The notes under the pieces: generated by a model
Seen by the model: the letters and a program-made list of their open reading frames with translations, nothing else
Told to the model about the DNA's origin: nothing
Databases searched by the model: none
DNA from: Candidatus Obscuribacterales bacterium
GTDB lineage: Bacteria; Cyanobacteriota; Vampirovibrionia; Obscuribacterales; Obscuribacteraceae
NCBI GenBank assembly: GCA_020050685.1
Contig: JAGVKG010000013.1
Span: forward strand, 1 to 64,000
Length of the DNA: 64,000 bases
Reading direction: 5' to 3'
Shown here: one piece after another, positions 1-7,901 of the stretch
Layout: every line of letters begins with the position of its first letter
How positions within the stretch are numbered: position 1 is the first letter of the stretch
Made by a program: the position numbers and the translations under genes

Positions 1-428
1 ACAAATTACAGAGTAGCAGGCAAAACAAATGCAAAATTATCAGGCACCAGGGGTGATACTACTTGAAATGTAATCAAAAACGATTGCACTCCTCATGTCA
101 TCTACAATTTGATGCATTATCGGTCATTCTTATGTATATAAATGTATTCATTGCAGACTTATCGGACACGCACGAATTCTTGACTATCGGTTGCCATGAA
201 TTGCTGATAACAACTGGGTTTCGCGAGATCGCCAAATATATATTTTGGGGTGATTATAATACAAAGTATTAACACTATTTAAAAGAGCGAAACGCTCGCA
301 CTGGCGGTGTTTTCTATTAATTTGCAAATTCCCTATTACATTTATTTGCTTGACACCTATTCGATAAGCTATCCAGTAGGATAAGATGGTCACTTAGGAG
401 TTAGATCATTTTTGATGGAGTGGTTATT
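1..428. other. Non-coding leader region before the SLH gene
   Basis: No convincing gene is seen here; the short open frames lack ribosome sites and family-like sequence. The region is AT-rich. Two small hairpins are visible: TAATAC/GTATTA around 257-271 and GAGCG/CGCTC at 285-297, the latter followed by a T-run only on the minus strand. A TTGACA at 350-355 and TAGGAT at 377-382 could be promoter elements for the SLH gene, but their 21-base spacing is too long for a normal sigma-70 promoter, so the promoter is unresolved. Confidence 0.5.
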
Positions 429-992
429 ATGAAGAAAGGTTTTACTACCTTAGTAAGTTTGGTTGTTGCAGCTGGCGCTTGCACATTTATTACTACGTCC
501 CCTGCCAGTGCTCAAGGAGCAAGCAACATCAGCGAACTAACGGATGTTGTTGGTAATGAGTGGGCATACAATGCCTTGAAGGAACTGGTAAACAATCCAT
601 GTCACATCTTGGTTGGTTATCCAGACAGAACGTTCCGTGGACAAAAGTCCGCAACACGTTTTGAATTGGCAGCTGCGCTCTATAAATACGAGCAGTGCAT
701 TGTCGAAAGACTTGCTCAAAAAGCTGATAAGGCTGACCTCGAAAAGTTTGCGGCACTTCTCGAAGAGTTCCGTGGCGAACTGAATGCTCTCAAAGCACGC
801 GTTGATGCTCTCGAAAAGCGCATGACCGCTGTTGAAGAGAAGAATGTTGAACAAGATATGCGTCTTGCTTACGCAGAGCGCCAAAAGGGCTTCCTCTGGG
901 AGCGCGTGGTCAAAGGAACAGTTATCGATATTCGTGATATCGGTGTTGGTGTCGGACGTGGCGCCCGCGCTATTTACGAATACTTGTTCTAA
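429..992 (+). CDS. Secreted SLH-domain / coiled-coil protein, porin-like N-terminus without barrel
   Basis: The protein (187 aa) starts with a signal peptide ending near ASA-Q, then one S-layer homology domain (DVVGNEWAYNALKEL, then GYPDRTFRG and a TRFELA-like segment), then a coiled coil rich in Glu/Leu with DALEKR heptads. This order is the front end of cyanobacterial SomA/iron-uptake porins, where SLH binds peptidoglycan or its secondary polymer. Those porins continue into a beta-barrel of several hundred residues; here only a short tail ending in GARAIYEYLF follows. The ATG at 429 is chosen over the GTG at 420 because GATGGAG lies 8 bases upstream. Likely role: envelope tether or spacer in the periplasm (inference). 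A strong terminator follows. Confidence 0.8.
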   Translation: MKKGFTTLVSLVVAAGACTFITTSPASAQGASNISELTDVVGNEWAYNALKELVNNPCHILVGYPDRTFRGQKSATRFELAAALYKYEQCIVERLAQKADKADLEKFAALLEEFRGELNALKARVDALEKRMTAVEEKNVEQDMRLAYAERQKGFLWERVVKGTVIDIRDIGVGVGRGARAIYEYLF

Positions 993-1042
993 TTAGGTCT
1001 ATAGGACTTATAAGACCTCAATGTGATTGGACTCCTAGAATT

Positions 1043-1075
1043 ACTCCCGCCGAATTGAACGGCGGGAGTTTTCTC
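1043..1075 (+). terminator. Rho-independent terminator after SLH gene
   Basis: A perfect 10-bp stem (ACTCCCGCCG at 1043-1052 and its complement at 1060-1069) with a 7-base loop is followed by TTTTCTCT. It ends transcription of the SLH gene. Confidence 0.85.
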
Positions 1076-1086
1076 TGCCTTTTTAG

Positions 1087-1136
1087 AGTGGGAGTGAAGC
1101 GGGCAAACCTGCGGAGGAGCCGGTAGGTGACGGATC
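1087..1136 (+). repeat. Dispersed start-site repeat, copy A
   Basis: Short copy of the window's intergenic repeat: GAGTGAAGCGGG, then GCGGAGGAGCC, then GTGACGGA. It lacks the left-hand hairpin module. The GGAGGAG at about 1112-1118 is an ideal Shine-Dalgarno sequence, and the GTG start codon of the next gene falls inside the repeat's GACGGA end. The closest relatives are at 27164-27250 and, on the minus strand, at 11028-11224. Confidence 0.75.
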
Positions 1137-1906
1137 AGTTAAATAAAGACCTTCATTTCGCCATAGATGTTCTGAAACAAGCAGAACAAATTTTGCTGCA
1201 TTATTTTCAAACGGGAATTGAAGCCAAGCAAAAAAGTGATGGCAGCTTTGTCACCAAGGCAGATCAAGAAGCCGAGAGACTGATAAGAGAATCCATCGCA
1301 AAGAAATATCCGGATGACAGCATCTTGGGTGAGGAAGAAGGACATAGTAAGTCCGGCAAGGTTGGCAATACTCGCAAATGGATTGTCGACCCGCTCGATG
1401 GTACTTACAACTTCACACGCGGCATCCCAATCTTTTCCAGCTTGCTTGCCCTAGAAGAAGATGGCGAAATTACTCTTGGCATTATCAACGCTCCGGCTGT
1501 GGGCGACACCTTTTGGGCAAGTGCAGGCGGCGGAGCCTTTAAAAACGGGCAGGCAATATCTGTTTCTGCCATTGACCGGCTTGACGCCAGCCAATTTAAT
1601 TTTGGCTCGCCCCAACGGGTACAAAAGGACAATCTTTGGCCTGGATTCACCAATCTCATTGCTAAATCCTACTGGCAGCGTTGTTATGGCGACTATCTGA
1701 ACTTCACCTATGTCTTTGAGGGCAAGTCCGAAGCCGCCCTGGAAATTGGCGTACACCCTTGGGATTTGGCGCCAATGAAGGTTTTGGCAACCGAGTCCGG
1801 CGGGCGCTTTTCGGACTTACAAGGCGGACAGTCAATTTACACCGGTTCTTGCCTGGTATCCAATGGCCACGTGCACGATGCTTGTTTGAAATTGCTCATA
1901 TCCTGA
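1127..1906 (+). CDS. Inositol monophosphatase family phosphatase
   Basis: A 259-aa member of the Mg2+-dependent IMPase/FIG superfamily. The metal-binding motifs are present: EEEGHS near residue 70, WIVDPLDGTYNF near 87-98, and WDLAP followed by ESGG near 205-220. The family dephosphorylates inositol phosphates, histidinol phosphate or similar substrates; the sequence alone does not choose between SuhB/IMPase and the HisN-like histidinol phosphatase. The length is normal. The GTG start is 7 bases after GGAGGAG, and both lie in the dispersed repeat copy A. The histidine kinase gene follows 46 bases downstream on the same strand. Confidence 0.87.
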   Translation: MTDQLNKDLHFAIDVLKQAEQILLHYFQTGIEAKQKSDGSFVTKADQEAERLIRESIAKKYPDDSILGEEEGHSKSGKVGNTRKWIVDPLDGTYNFTRGIPIFSSLLALEEDGEITLGIINAPAVGDTFWASAGGGAFKNGQAISVSAIDRLDASQFNFGSPQRVQKDNLWPGFTNLIAKSYWQRCYGDYLNFTYVFEGKSEAALEIGVHPWDLAPMKVLATESGGRFSDLQGGQSIYTGSCLVSNGHVHDACLKLLIS

Positions 1907-1952
1907 TAAATCCGCGAAAGCAGGGCAATTTCCGGGAATAATAAAAGATGCT

Positions 1953-3116
1953 ATGAACCCGAAGCCGGTAAAACTGTTTGATCGCTTACGCTCCATGCAG
2001 TGGCGCATGGCTATTGTCATGTCCTCTTCGGGGATTTTGCCAATTATTATTTGCCACGTCATTGTCGCGGGCCGAGATCAGGTCAAACTTTTGGACCCGA
2101 CGCTTGTCTGGTATGTACCGCTTCTACCGATTTTTATTGCCATCAACTGGCTTTTGGCTGGAGTCGTGCTGATTCCGGTCAGGCAACTTTTACTTTCGAC
2201 GCATAAATTGGCAACCATGGACATTCGTCATCGCCTGGACATTGATCCCAATGAGCCAATTGAAACTCACGAAGTACGAAAGGCTTTCAACCGTCTTTTG
2301 AATCGTTTGGAAGAATCGCTCAATATTCAATGCCAGTTTGTCGCCGATGCCAGCCATGAATTGCGTACACCACTTACGTCTATTCAGGGTTACACAAAAC
2401 TTCTGCAACGTCGCGGCGCAAATATAGATACACAACTTTTATCAGAAGCTTTGCAAACAGTGTCGGATGAATCGGGTCGCTTGATTCGTTTGGTATCAGA
2501 CTTATTGCAATTGGCACGTGCCGATGCTGGACAACAAGTTCTCAGTCAGCAAGAAATTGTTGATATGAGAGAGGTGCTTGATTCCGTCGAAGACACTGTT
2601 TCGATTATTGCTCCAGAGCAAATTGAGATCCGCTGCATTCTGCCCAAAGAGCCGGTTTGGGTTTATGGTGATGGTGATCGATTAAAACAAATATTTTTGA
2701 ATTTGACGAACAATGCCATCAAAGCCACACAAGGTGGTGGCAAAGTTACTTTGACATTGCATGCTGTTGAAACAGAAGCAGTGGCACGCGTGGTCGATAC
2801 AGGTATCGGCATTGCCCCTGCAGATCAACAAAGAATATTTGATCGATTCTATCGCATTGAAAGATCGCGCACGCGCAGCCGGCTTTATGGTGGTGGCACT
2901 GGCCTTGGTCTGGCAATTGCACTGACAATCATCAAAGCGCATGGCGGCATAATTGAATTGGAATCAGAGTTAAACAAAGGTTCTGTCTTTACTGTCAAAC
3001 TGCCCTTGGCACCAAAGGAACTAATTGCCAAACGTTTAGCAGAACGCCAAGAACAATCGACAAACAATCACGTACCAAAAGTGGACGAGCCGATTGGCCA
3101 ATATACAGAAGCCTAG
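1953..3116 (+). CDS. Sensor histidine kinase, HAMP-HisKA-HATPase
   Basis: The 387-aa protein has two membrane segments (about 18-40 and 52-77) with a very short loop between them, a HAMP-like linker, then a HisKA domain with the phospho-acceptor His135 in DASHELRTPL. The HATPase domain shows the N box (LNLTNNAIKAT), G1 (DTGIGIAP), F box (FDRFYRIERS) and G2 (GGTGLGLAIA). All catalytic motifs are intact, so it should autophosphorylate. The small extracytoplasmic loop argues for sensing within the membrane or by a partner. No response regulator is adjacent, so it is an orphan kinase here. The organisation resembles PhoR/BaeS-type kinases. Confidence 0.93.
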   Translation: MNPKPVKLFDRLRSMQWRMAIVMSSSGILPIIICHVIVAGRDQVKLLDPTLVWYVPLLPIFIAINWLLAGVVLIPVRQLLLSTHKLATMDIRHRLDIDPNEPIETHEVRKAFNRLLNRLEESLNIQCQFVADASHELRTPLTSIQGYTKLLQRRGANIDTQLLSEALQTVSDESGRLIRLVSDLLQLARADAGQQVLSQQEIVDMREVLDSVEDTVSIIAPEQIEIRCILPKEPVWVYGDGDRLKQIFLNLTNNAIKATQGGGKVTLTLHAVETEAVARVVDTGIGIAPADQQRIFDRFYRIERSRTRSRLYGGGTGLGLAIALTIIKAHGGIIELESELNKGSVFTVKLPLAPKELIAKRLAERQEQSTNNHVPKVDEPIGQYTEA

Positions 3117-3122
3117 AAATTG

Positions 3123-3166
3123 TTGTCGCGACAAAAACAAAACGCCGCCCATTATTGTGGACGGCG
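3123..3166 (-). terminator. Terminator of rplY (minus direction)
   Basis: CGCCG-C-CCA at 3143-3151 pairs with TGG-A-CGGCG at 3158-3166. In the minus direction the stem is followed by TTTTGTTTTTGTCG, a good U-tract. The distal part includes a 12-bp perfect palindrome, TTGTCGCGACAA, at 3123-3134. Confidence 0.7.
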
Positions 3167-3193
3167 CAATGAGAATCTGAATCAGCTAGACAA

Positions 3194-3844
3194 CTACTCT
3201 TTTGTCTTGGCTGGCGGTGGAGCAGAAGCAGCTTCAGCAGCTGGTGCTGCGGTTGCAGCGGCTTCAGCAGCAGCGGCGGCCGGTGTCTCTTCAGCTGCTG
3301 CACGTGGTGTGACAACACGCACAACGATTTCATCAGCCGGGTTCAAAATCTTGATCTTGTCGGATATCTTCAATTCGGAGAAGTGAATACCTTGTTCAAT
3401 TTCTACGATCTGAGACAAATCAACTTCCAAGAAATCTGGAATGTCTGTTGGGAAGCATTCAATTTCTGCTTCTTGGAACATTTCTACCAATTGTCCACCG
3501 GCACCAACGGCTGGCGATGTACCAATTAGTTTGAGCGGTACAGTAACCGTGAGTTTACGGTCAGCGGCAACGCGATAGAACTCGATGTTCAAAACTTCTG
3601 CGGTTGTCGATCTTCTATCCACATGACGAATCAGGGCAGAAATCGGTTTGTCTGAACCAGCTACCAATTCCACAACGTGCGAGAACGCTGCAGCTGGAAG
3701 CCGACTGAATTCGCGGGCTGAGAGTTGGACAGATTGAGATGCTTCCCCAGGACCATAAATGGTTGCCGGAATTTTGCCGTCACGGCGCAAGGAACGGGGG
3801 TTTTTAGCTTCGCGCTTCTCAAGCTCTAGCTTGAATTTTTCCAT
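3194..3844 (-). CDS. rplY: 50S ribosomal protein L25 (TL5/CTC form)
   Basis: The 216-aa protein has the N-terminal L25 5S rRNA-binding domain (opening with KFKLELEKREAK, then LRRDGKIPATIYGPGE) and the longer C-terminal TL5/CTC beta domain (DIPDFLEVDLSQIVEIEQGIHFSEL). This long form is the general-stress CTC type, unlike the ~95-aa E. coli L25. The last ~35 residues are an Ala/Pro-rich tail of low complexity, likely disordered. The gene lies just downstream of tRNA-Gln on the same strand, and a terminator follows. Confidence 0.95.
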   Translation of the reverse strand: MEKFKLELEKREAKNPRSLRRDGKIPATIYGPGEASQSVQLSAREFSRLPAAAFSHVVELVAGSDKPISALIRHVDRRSTTAEVLNIEFYRVAADRKLTVTVPLKLIGTSPAVGAGGQLVEMFQEAEIECFPTDIPDFLEVDLSQIVEIEQGIHFSELKISDKIKILNPADEIVVRVVTPRAAAEETPAAAAAEAAATAAPAAEAASAPPPAKTKE

Positions 3845-3876
3845 TTGACTGTACCTCTAAGACTTTAAAGCATTAC

Positions 3877-3948
3877 CTGGGGCGCAAGGATTCGAACCTC
3901 GGAATGCCTGGATCAAAACCAGGTGCCTTACCACTTGGCGACGCCCCA
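3877..3948 (-). tRNA. tRNA-Gln (anticodon TTG)
   Basis: On the minus strand the cloverleaf can be read in full: acceptor TGGGGCG/CGCCCCA, anticodon stem CCTGG/CCAGG with loop TTTTGAT (anticodon TTG), and T arm with GGTTCGAATCC. The discriminator is G, as usual for tRNA-Gln. The 3' CCA is not encoded. It is the only tRNA I find in the window. Confidence 0.95.
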
Positions 3949-4024
3949 AGATAAGCGAATCAGCATTTTATCACGGGACGCATGGGAGTTTGCGCTCAGT
4001 GCTTGAATTCTATCTTCTATTTCA

Positions 4025-5764
4025 TCAATTCAGGCGCATCTTAACAAAATTTGCTTCTTCGAAGAGCGACTTGGCAAAAGCCAGGGCTGCCTTTTGGTCT
4101 TCTGCCCCGGAAGCCATAGCAGCCAGTGCCTTAAGCCTTTGGTTTTGATTAAGTGCAGTACAGAAAATTTCCGTGTGGTCAGACTTTTGTTCCTTTGTCA
4201 CTTCAATGTGGTTGTCAGCCACGCAAGCAATCATGGGCTGGTGCGTAATGCACAGTATTTGATGTGATTTTGCTAACAATGCCAGCTTGTCACGCATGGC
4301 TTGCAGAGCGCGCCCGGACAAGCCGGTATCAATTTCGTCAAAAACCACAGTGCCAACCTGATCGGCTTTGGACAAAATTGCTTTGATTGCCAACATCACG
4401 CGTGAAAGCTCGCCACCGGAGGCAATCTTGGCTATCGATGCCGGAGGCAAACCTGGATTGGCCGCTATTTGGAACTCAAGGCGATCAAGACCTGATACAC
4501 CAACGTGTTGCACTTTTTGCCCCGGCAAGTCTGCATCTTCAGCTGGTAAATCTGCTTCTTGGGCCAAAAAGCTAATTTCAAATCGGCAATTCGGCATTCC
4601 TAATTCATGCAGACTGACAACGATATCGGTTGAAAGTTTTTCTGCCACCAGTTTACGTTTGGCAGATAGTTGCTCAGCCGTTTCCAGAAGCGCCGCTTCC
4701 AATTCTTTCAGTTCGGCAAGCATTTGCTTTTGATTTGCCTCTGAACTTTCCAGTCTCTCAAGCTCGCTGGCTAAGCTATCGCGCAATGCAATTGCATCAA
4801 TCAAATTAGGGCCGTACTTACGTTTGATTTGCGCCAAACAAGCAAGCCTCTCGTCGTAGAGAGCAAGTTTTTCTTCATCACAATCAATTGATTCGCGATA
4901 GTGTCGCAATTTGCGCGCCGCATCTTCAATTGATTCACAAGCTGTTTTGATCGCTTCGGCAGCCGGTGCAAGTTTGGCATCAATGGCACTTGCCTTTTCA
5001 ATTTCCGAAAGCGCTGAATTCACCAAATCAATTGCACAACCTTCTTGTTCACCAAGCATTTCTTGAGCAGCAAATGCTTTTTGTTCAAGCAATTTTGCAT
5101 TGGCCAAAATCAAACGTTCACCAATAATTTGCTCGTCTTCATCTGATTCGGAAAGTTGAGCCTCGTTCAACTCATCTAATTGAAAACGAGTAAAATCCAA
5201 GCGGCGCAAGCGCTCTTCTTCTGAGATGTTCAAGGCGTTTAGCTCATTGGTCAACTCACGCACTTGCACATATTGAGTACGCACTTTTTCCAAAAGCTTC
5301 TTGTGTGTTTTGTCACCAAGCAAATCCAATATCAAAAGCTGCGATTCACGCGACATCAATGTACGTGCTTCGTGCTGCGCATGAATAGCCAAAAGTTTGC
5401 CTCGCAGCTCTGACAATTGCGCAGAATTTACAACAATGCCGTTAACGCGAGAACGCGAGCCAGTCTTTGTAATTTCTTTTGTGACAATAAGTTCTGCGCC
5501 ACTATCCAAGTCTTGCAATTCATTATGCTTGAGCCAAGCGGCTACGTCTGAATCCGGACGAAACGCCGCTTCGATATAAGCCTTTTCTGCACCAATGCGG
5601 ATGGATGTTGGCGACGTCTTGCCACCAAGCACAGAGCTAAGTGCGTCCATGATGATTGACTTGCCAGCCCCAGTTTCGCCCGTCAAAACGTTCAGCCCTT
5701 CAGAAAAGGACAAACGCAGTTGCTCAATGAGAGCAAAGTTTCTTATCTCAAGTTCGGCAAGCAT
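4025..5764 (-). CDS. recN: DNA repair protein RecN
   Basis: A 579-aa SMC-like ATPase for double-strand break repair. Residues ~29-38 hold the Walker A motif (LTGETGAGKSII). A long central coiled coil (about 150-370) follows, then the ABC signature (ASGGELSRVMLA) and Walker B (VVFDEIDTGLSG) near the C-terminus, ending with the CITHQP switch region. N-terminal LAELEIRNFALIE is the family's standard opening, which supports the start. The length is normal (about 550-570). It stands between tRNA-Gln and the Mrp gene, all on the minus strand. Confidence 0.97.
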   Translation of the reverse strand: MLAELEIRNFALIEQLRLSFSEGLNVLTGETGAGKSIIMDALSSVLGGKTSPTSIRIGAEKAYIEAAFRPDSDVAAWLKHNELQDLDSGAELIVTKEITKTGSRSRVNGIVVNSAQLSELRGKLLAIHAQHEARTLMSRESQLLILDLLGDKTHKKLLEKVRTQYVQVRELTNELNALNISEEERLRRLDFTRFQLDELNEAQLSESDEDEQIIGERLILANAKLLEQKAFAAQEMLGEQEGCAIDLVNSALSEIEKASAIDAKLAPAAEAIKTACESIEDAARKLRHYRESIDCDEEKLALYDERLACLAQIKRKYGPNLIDAIALRDSLASELERLESSEANQKQMLAELKELEAALLETAEQLSAKRKLVAEKLSTDIVVSLHELGMPNCRFEISFLAQEADLPAEDADLPGQKVQHVGVSGLDRLEFQIAANPGLPPASIAKIASGGELSRVMLAIKAILSKADQVGTVVFDEIDTGLSGRALQAMRDKLALLAKSHQILCITHQPMIACVADNHIEVTKEQKSDHTEIFCTALNQNQRLKALAAMASGAEDQKAALAFAKSLFEEANFVKMRLN

Positions 5765-5884
5765 CTCAATTCACTTGGCGGAAGTTCTGATAATCAGCTC
5801 GCCAAATATCATAACGCTTGCTAAGCGTATTTTGAAATTAGATTTGCAGAGACAGCCTTCGGCATGTCCCCTTTATATCTTCTC

Positions 5885-6961
5885 TTATGCAACCGGGGTC
5901 AAAGCTTGGATGCTGACTTGAGCGGCAAGATTTTGCGCCAATTGGCAGAAAGCTTGAGAAATTGGGTGATCTTTTTCTTGGGCGCAAATTGGATAGCCGG
6001 CATCGCCGCCTTTGCGCACGGAAAGATCAAGGGGAATCTCGCCCAAGAACGGCACGTCAAGCTCTTCTGCTAGAGCACGCCCACCGCCATGGCTGAAGAT
6101 ATCTGATTGATGGTCGCAATTCGGGCAAACAAAATAACTCATGTTTTCGACAAAGCCCAAAACAGGTACTTGCATTTGCTGGAACATGGCAAGCGCCTTG
6201 CGTCCGTCAAGCAAAGCTACATCCTGCGGAGTTGTGACAATTAAACCGCCGGACAAATTTGTTGCTTGGCAGAGCGTCAATTGCGCATCGCCTGTACCTG
6301 GAGGCATGTCCACTATAAGGTAATCAAGTTCGCCCCATTCTACATCACGCAAAAATTGTCTAATTGCTTTATCCAGCATCGGTCCACGCCAAATTACAGG
6401 CGTATCTTTGGAAACAAAAAAGGCCATAGACATACACTTGACGCCGTAATTTTCTGGCGGCATGATTTTGTTGTCTTTGCCTTGCGGTTGATAGTCTTCG
6501 CAAGACATCATCAATGGCACATTTGGTGCGGTGATATCAGCATCCAAGAGACCAACCTTGGCTCCCAATTGCGTCAGCGCAACTGCAAGATTGCAAGAAA
6601 CGGTTGTCTTACCAACACCACCCTTGCCAGAAGTAACGGCAATAATGTTCTTGATGCCGGCAACCGGCTCGCGACCGGAGACCTTGCGTTGTTGTGTAAC
6701 TGCCGCAGTCGATTCTAATTCTACTTGTTCAACGCCCGCCAATTTCGAAACCACATCGCGACATTCTTGTTCAATCTTCTCTTTCACCGGACACGCGGGA
6801 GTTGTCAGTGTTAGCTTGAAGTGCACTTTCGGCAAAGCAATCTTCACATCCGAAATCATGCCGAGAGTGACGATGTCTACATGCAAGTCTGGATCCATAA
6901 CTTGCTTGAGCGCTTCAATTACTTGCTCTTCTGTGAGCTTGTCTTTCTTTCCGAATATCAT
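5885..6961 (-). CDS. Mrp/ApbC-type P-loop Fe-S cluster carrier
   Basis: The 358-aa protein has an N-terminal MIP18/DUF59 domain (~8-85, PDLHVDIVTLGM) followed by the Mrp/NBP35 ATPase domain with the deviant Walker A TSGKGGVGKTT near residue 112 and DADITAPN after it. The CPNC pair near residue 275, which carries the bridging Fe-S cluster in this family, is present, as is SHGGGRALAEE. The expected role is Fe-S cluster transfer to apoproteins. The ATG is preceded by GACGGAGCG from repeat copy B, which gives GGAG as the ribosome site about 10 bases upstream. Confidence 0.95.
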   Translation of the reverse strand: MIFGKKDKLTEEQVIEALKQVMDPDLHVDIVTLGMISDVKIALPKVHFKLTLTTPACPVKEKIEQECRDVVSKLAGVEQVELESTAAVTQQRKVSGREPVAGIKNIIAVTSGKGGVGKTTVSCNLAVALTQLGAKVGLLDADITAPNVPLMMSCEDYQPQGKDNKIMPPENYGVKCMSMAFFVSKDTPVIWRGPMLDKAIRQFLRDVEWGELDYLIVDMPPGTGDAQLTLCQATNLSGGLIVTTPQDVALLDGRKALAMFQQMQVPVLGFVENMSYFVCPNCDHQSDIFSHGGGRALAEELDVPFLGEIPLDLSVRKGGDAGYPICAQEKDHPISQAFCQLAQNLAAQVSIQALTPVA

Positions 6962-6969
6962 TATTTAAT

Positions 6970-6990
6970 CGCTCCGTCGCCTCGTGGCGA
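6970..6990 (-). repeat. Dispersed start-site repeat, copy B (right end only)
   Basis: Reading on the minus strand: a small hairpin (TCGCC-ACGA-GGCGA at 6977-6990), then GACGGAGCG, then ATTAAATA and the ATG of the Mrp gene. This is the shortest copy. The GACGGAGCG end and its placement at a start codon match copies C and E. Confidence 0.65.
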
Positions 6991-7053
6991 AATATATATA
7001 GATGATATTAGCAAAAGGGGCGCGGTGCCACTTCCATAATACAAATTTGGCAT

Positions 7054-7554
7054 TTAATTCCTTGTTAACCGGGCAATTAGGTTGGTAAATTGGGCGTATT
7101 TTTGCGCCAGATCAGAGCGTTTGCCCTCTTCGTAGTCCGAGTAGTCAAACCCTGGTGCCATGGTGCAGCCTAAGAGGGCAAAGCCGTGGCGACTTAAACC
7201 CGGCTTAAGGTGTGAACCTTGCCAAACTCCCCTAGGTACGACCAACTGGACCTTTTCCCCTGATTGAAGGTCCTGTCCAAGAACCTGCGTCTGTCCGGTG
7301 CCCTCGGGCAAAAGCCAAAGCATTTCCACCGGATCGCCCAAATAAAAGTGATATATCTCGTCGGTGCGTAGTTTATGCAGACAAGAAAATGTCGTCTGCG
7401 TAAGCAAATAGTAGATAGCCGTGCCACAAGCTTTCTCTTGTCCAGGCAAGAAGTTGGCAATATTTTCTGCCGAACGATAGGTCTCGCGGAAATAGCCACC
7501 CTCTTCCGGATGTGGCTCAAGCCCAAGCAGTTGGATGATTTCGTCTGCGGTCAT
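7054..7554 (-). CDS. Cupin domain protein, DUF985/cupin_5 family
   Basis: The 166-aa protein matches the DUF985 pattern: LGLEPHPEEGGYFRETYRS at the N-terminus, AIYYLLT, the cupin strand pair with DEIYHFYLGDPVEML, then a GVWQGS motif and a C-terminal GCTMAPGFDYSDYEEG. Members are small single-domain cupins of unknown or sugar-related function, and some bind a metal. The short N-terminal start fits the family. No clear Shine-Dalgarno is visible. The neighbours give no functional hint. Confidence 0.87.
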   Translation of the reverse strand: MTADEIIQLLGLEPHPEEGGYFRETYRSAENIANFLPGQEKACGTAIYYLLTQTTFSCLHKLRTDEIYHFYLGDPVEMLWLLPEGTGQTQVLGQDLQSGEKVQLVVPRGVWQGSHLKPGLSRHGFALLGCTMAPGFDYSDYEEGKRSDLAQKYAQFTNLIARLTRN

Positions 7555-7657
7555 CAGGACATCTTAACAGCAATTCGTGAAATCCCCATTGACCGAATGC
7601 CCATCAACCAGGAGAATTGTGTCTGTAATTGCTTGGGATATACATAAAGGAAGCGGC

Positions 7658-7888
7658 ATGCTGAACGATCGCATAAATGGCGGCTATAGTTTTGTCAATC
7701 GACGTAGCGGAACATCCGCAAGAGCTCAAAGCGGAGCCGCGTCTGCCACTGTCAAAAAAGAAATCACCTCCAAGCTTGAACAAATTGAACGTGAGCTTGA
7801 GGAATTGAAACTCTTCAATAAGAGCATCCGAGATTTGGCTGAAGCTTCAATTACAATCATTCCGGATGTTGAGTCGGAAGAAGTTTAG
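7658..7888 (+). CDS. Small hypothetical protein with short coiled coil
   Basis: The 76-aa product starts at the ATG that follows AAAGGAAG by about 4 bases; an upstream in-frame ATG at 7577 lies against the cupin gene promoter region and is less likely. The N-terminal third is Ser/Gly/Arg-rich. The middle is a predicted amphipathic helix (KKEITSKLEQIERELEELK). The tail is acidic. No family is recognised. The gene is divergent from the cupin gene and convergent with the RND pump gene. Confidence 0.55.
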   Translation: MLNDRINGGYSFVNRRSGTSARAQSGAASATVKKEITSKLEQIERELEELKLFNKSIRDLAEASITIIPDVESEEV

Positions 7889-7901
7889 TCAATTTAAAAT
7901 C

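Noticed and set aside
63-272. Short frame at the window start
   Set aside because: No ribosome site; AT-rich composition typical of non-coding DNA; could not be supported on either strand.
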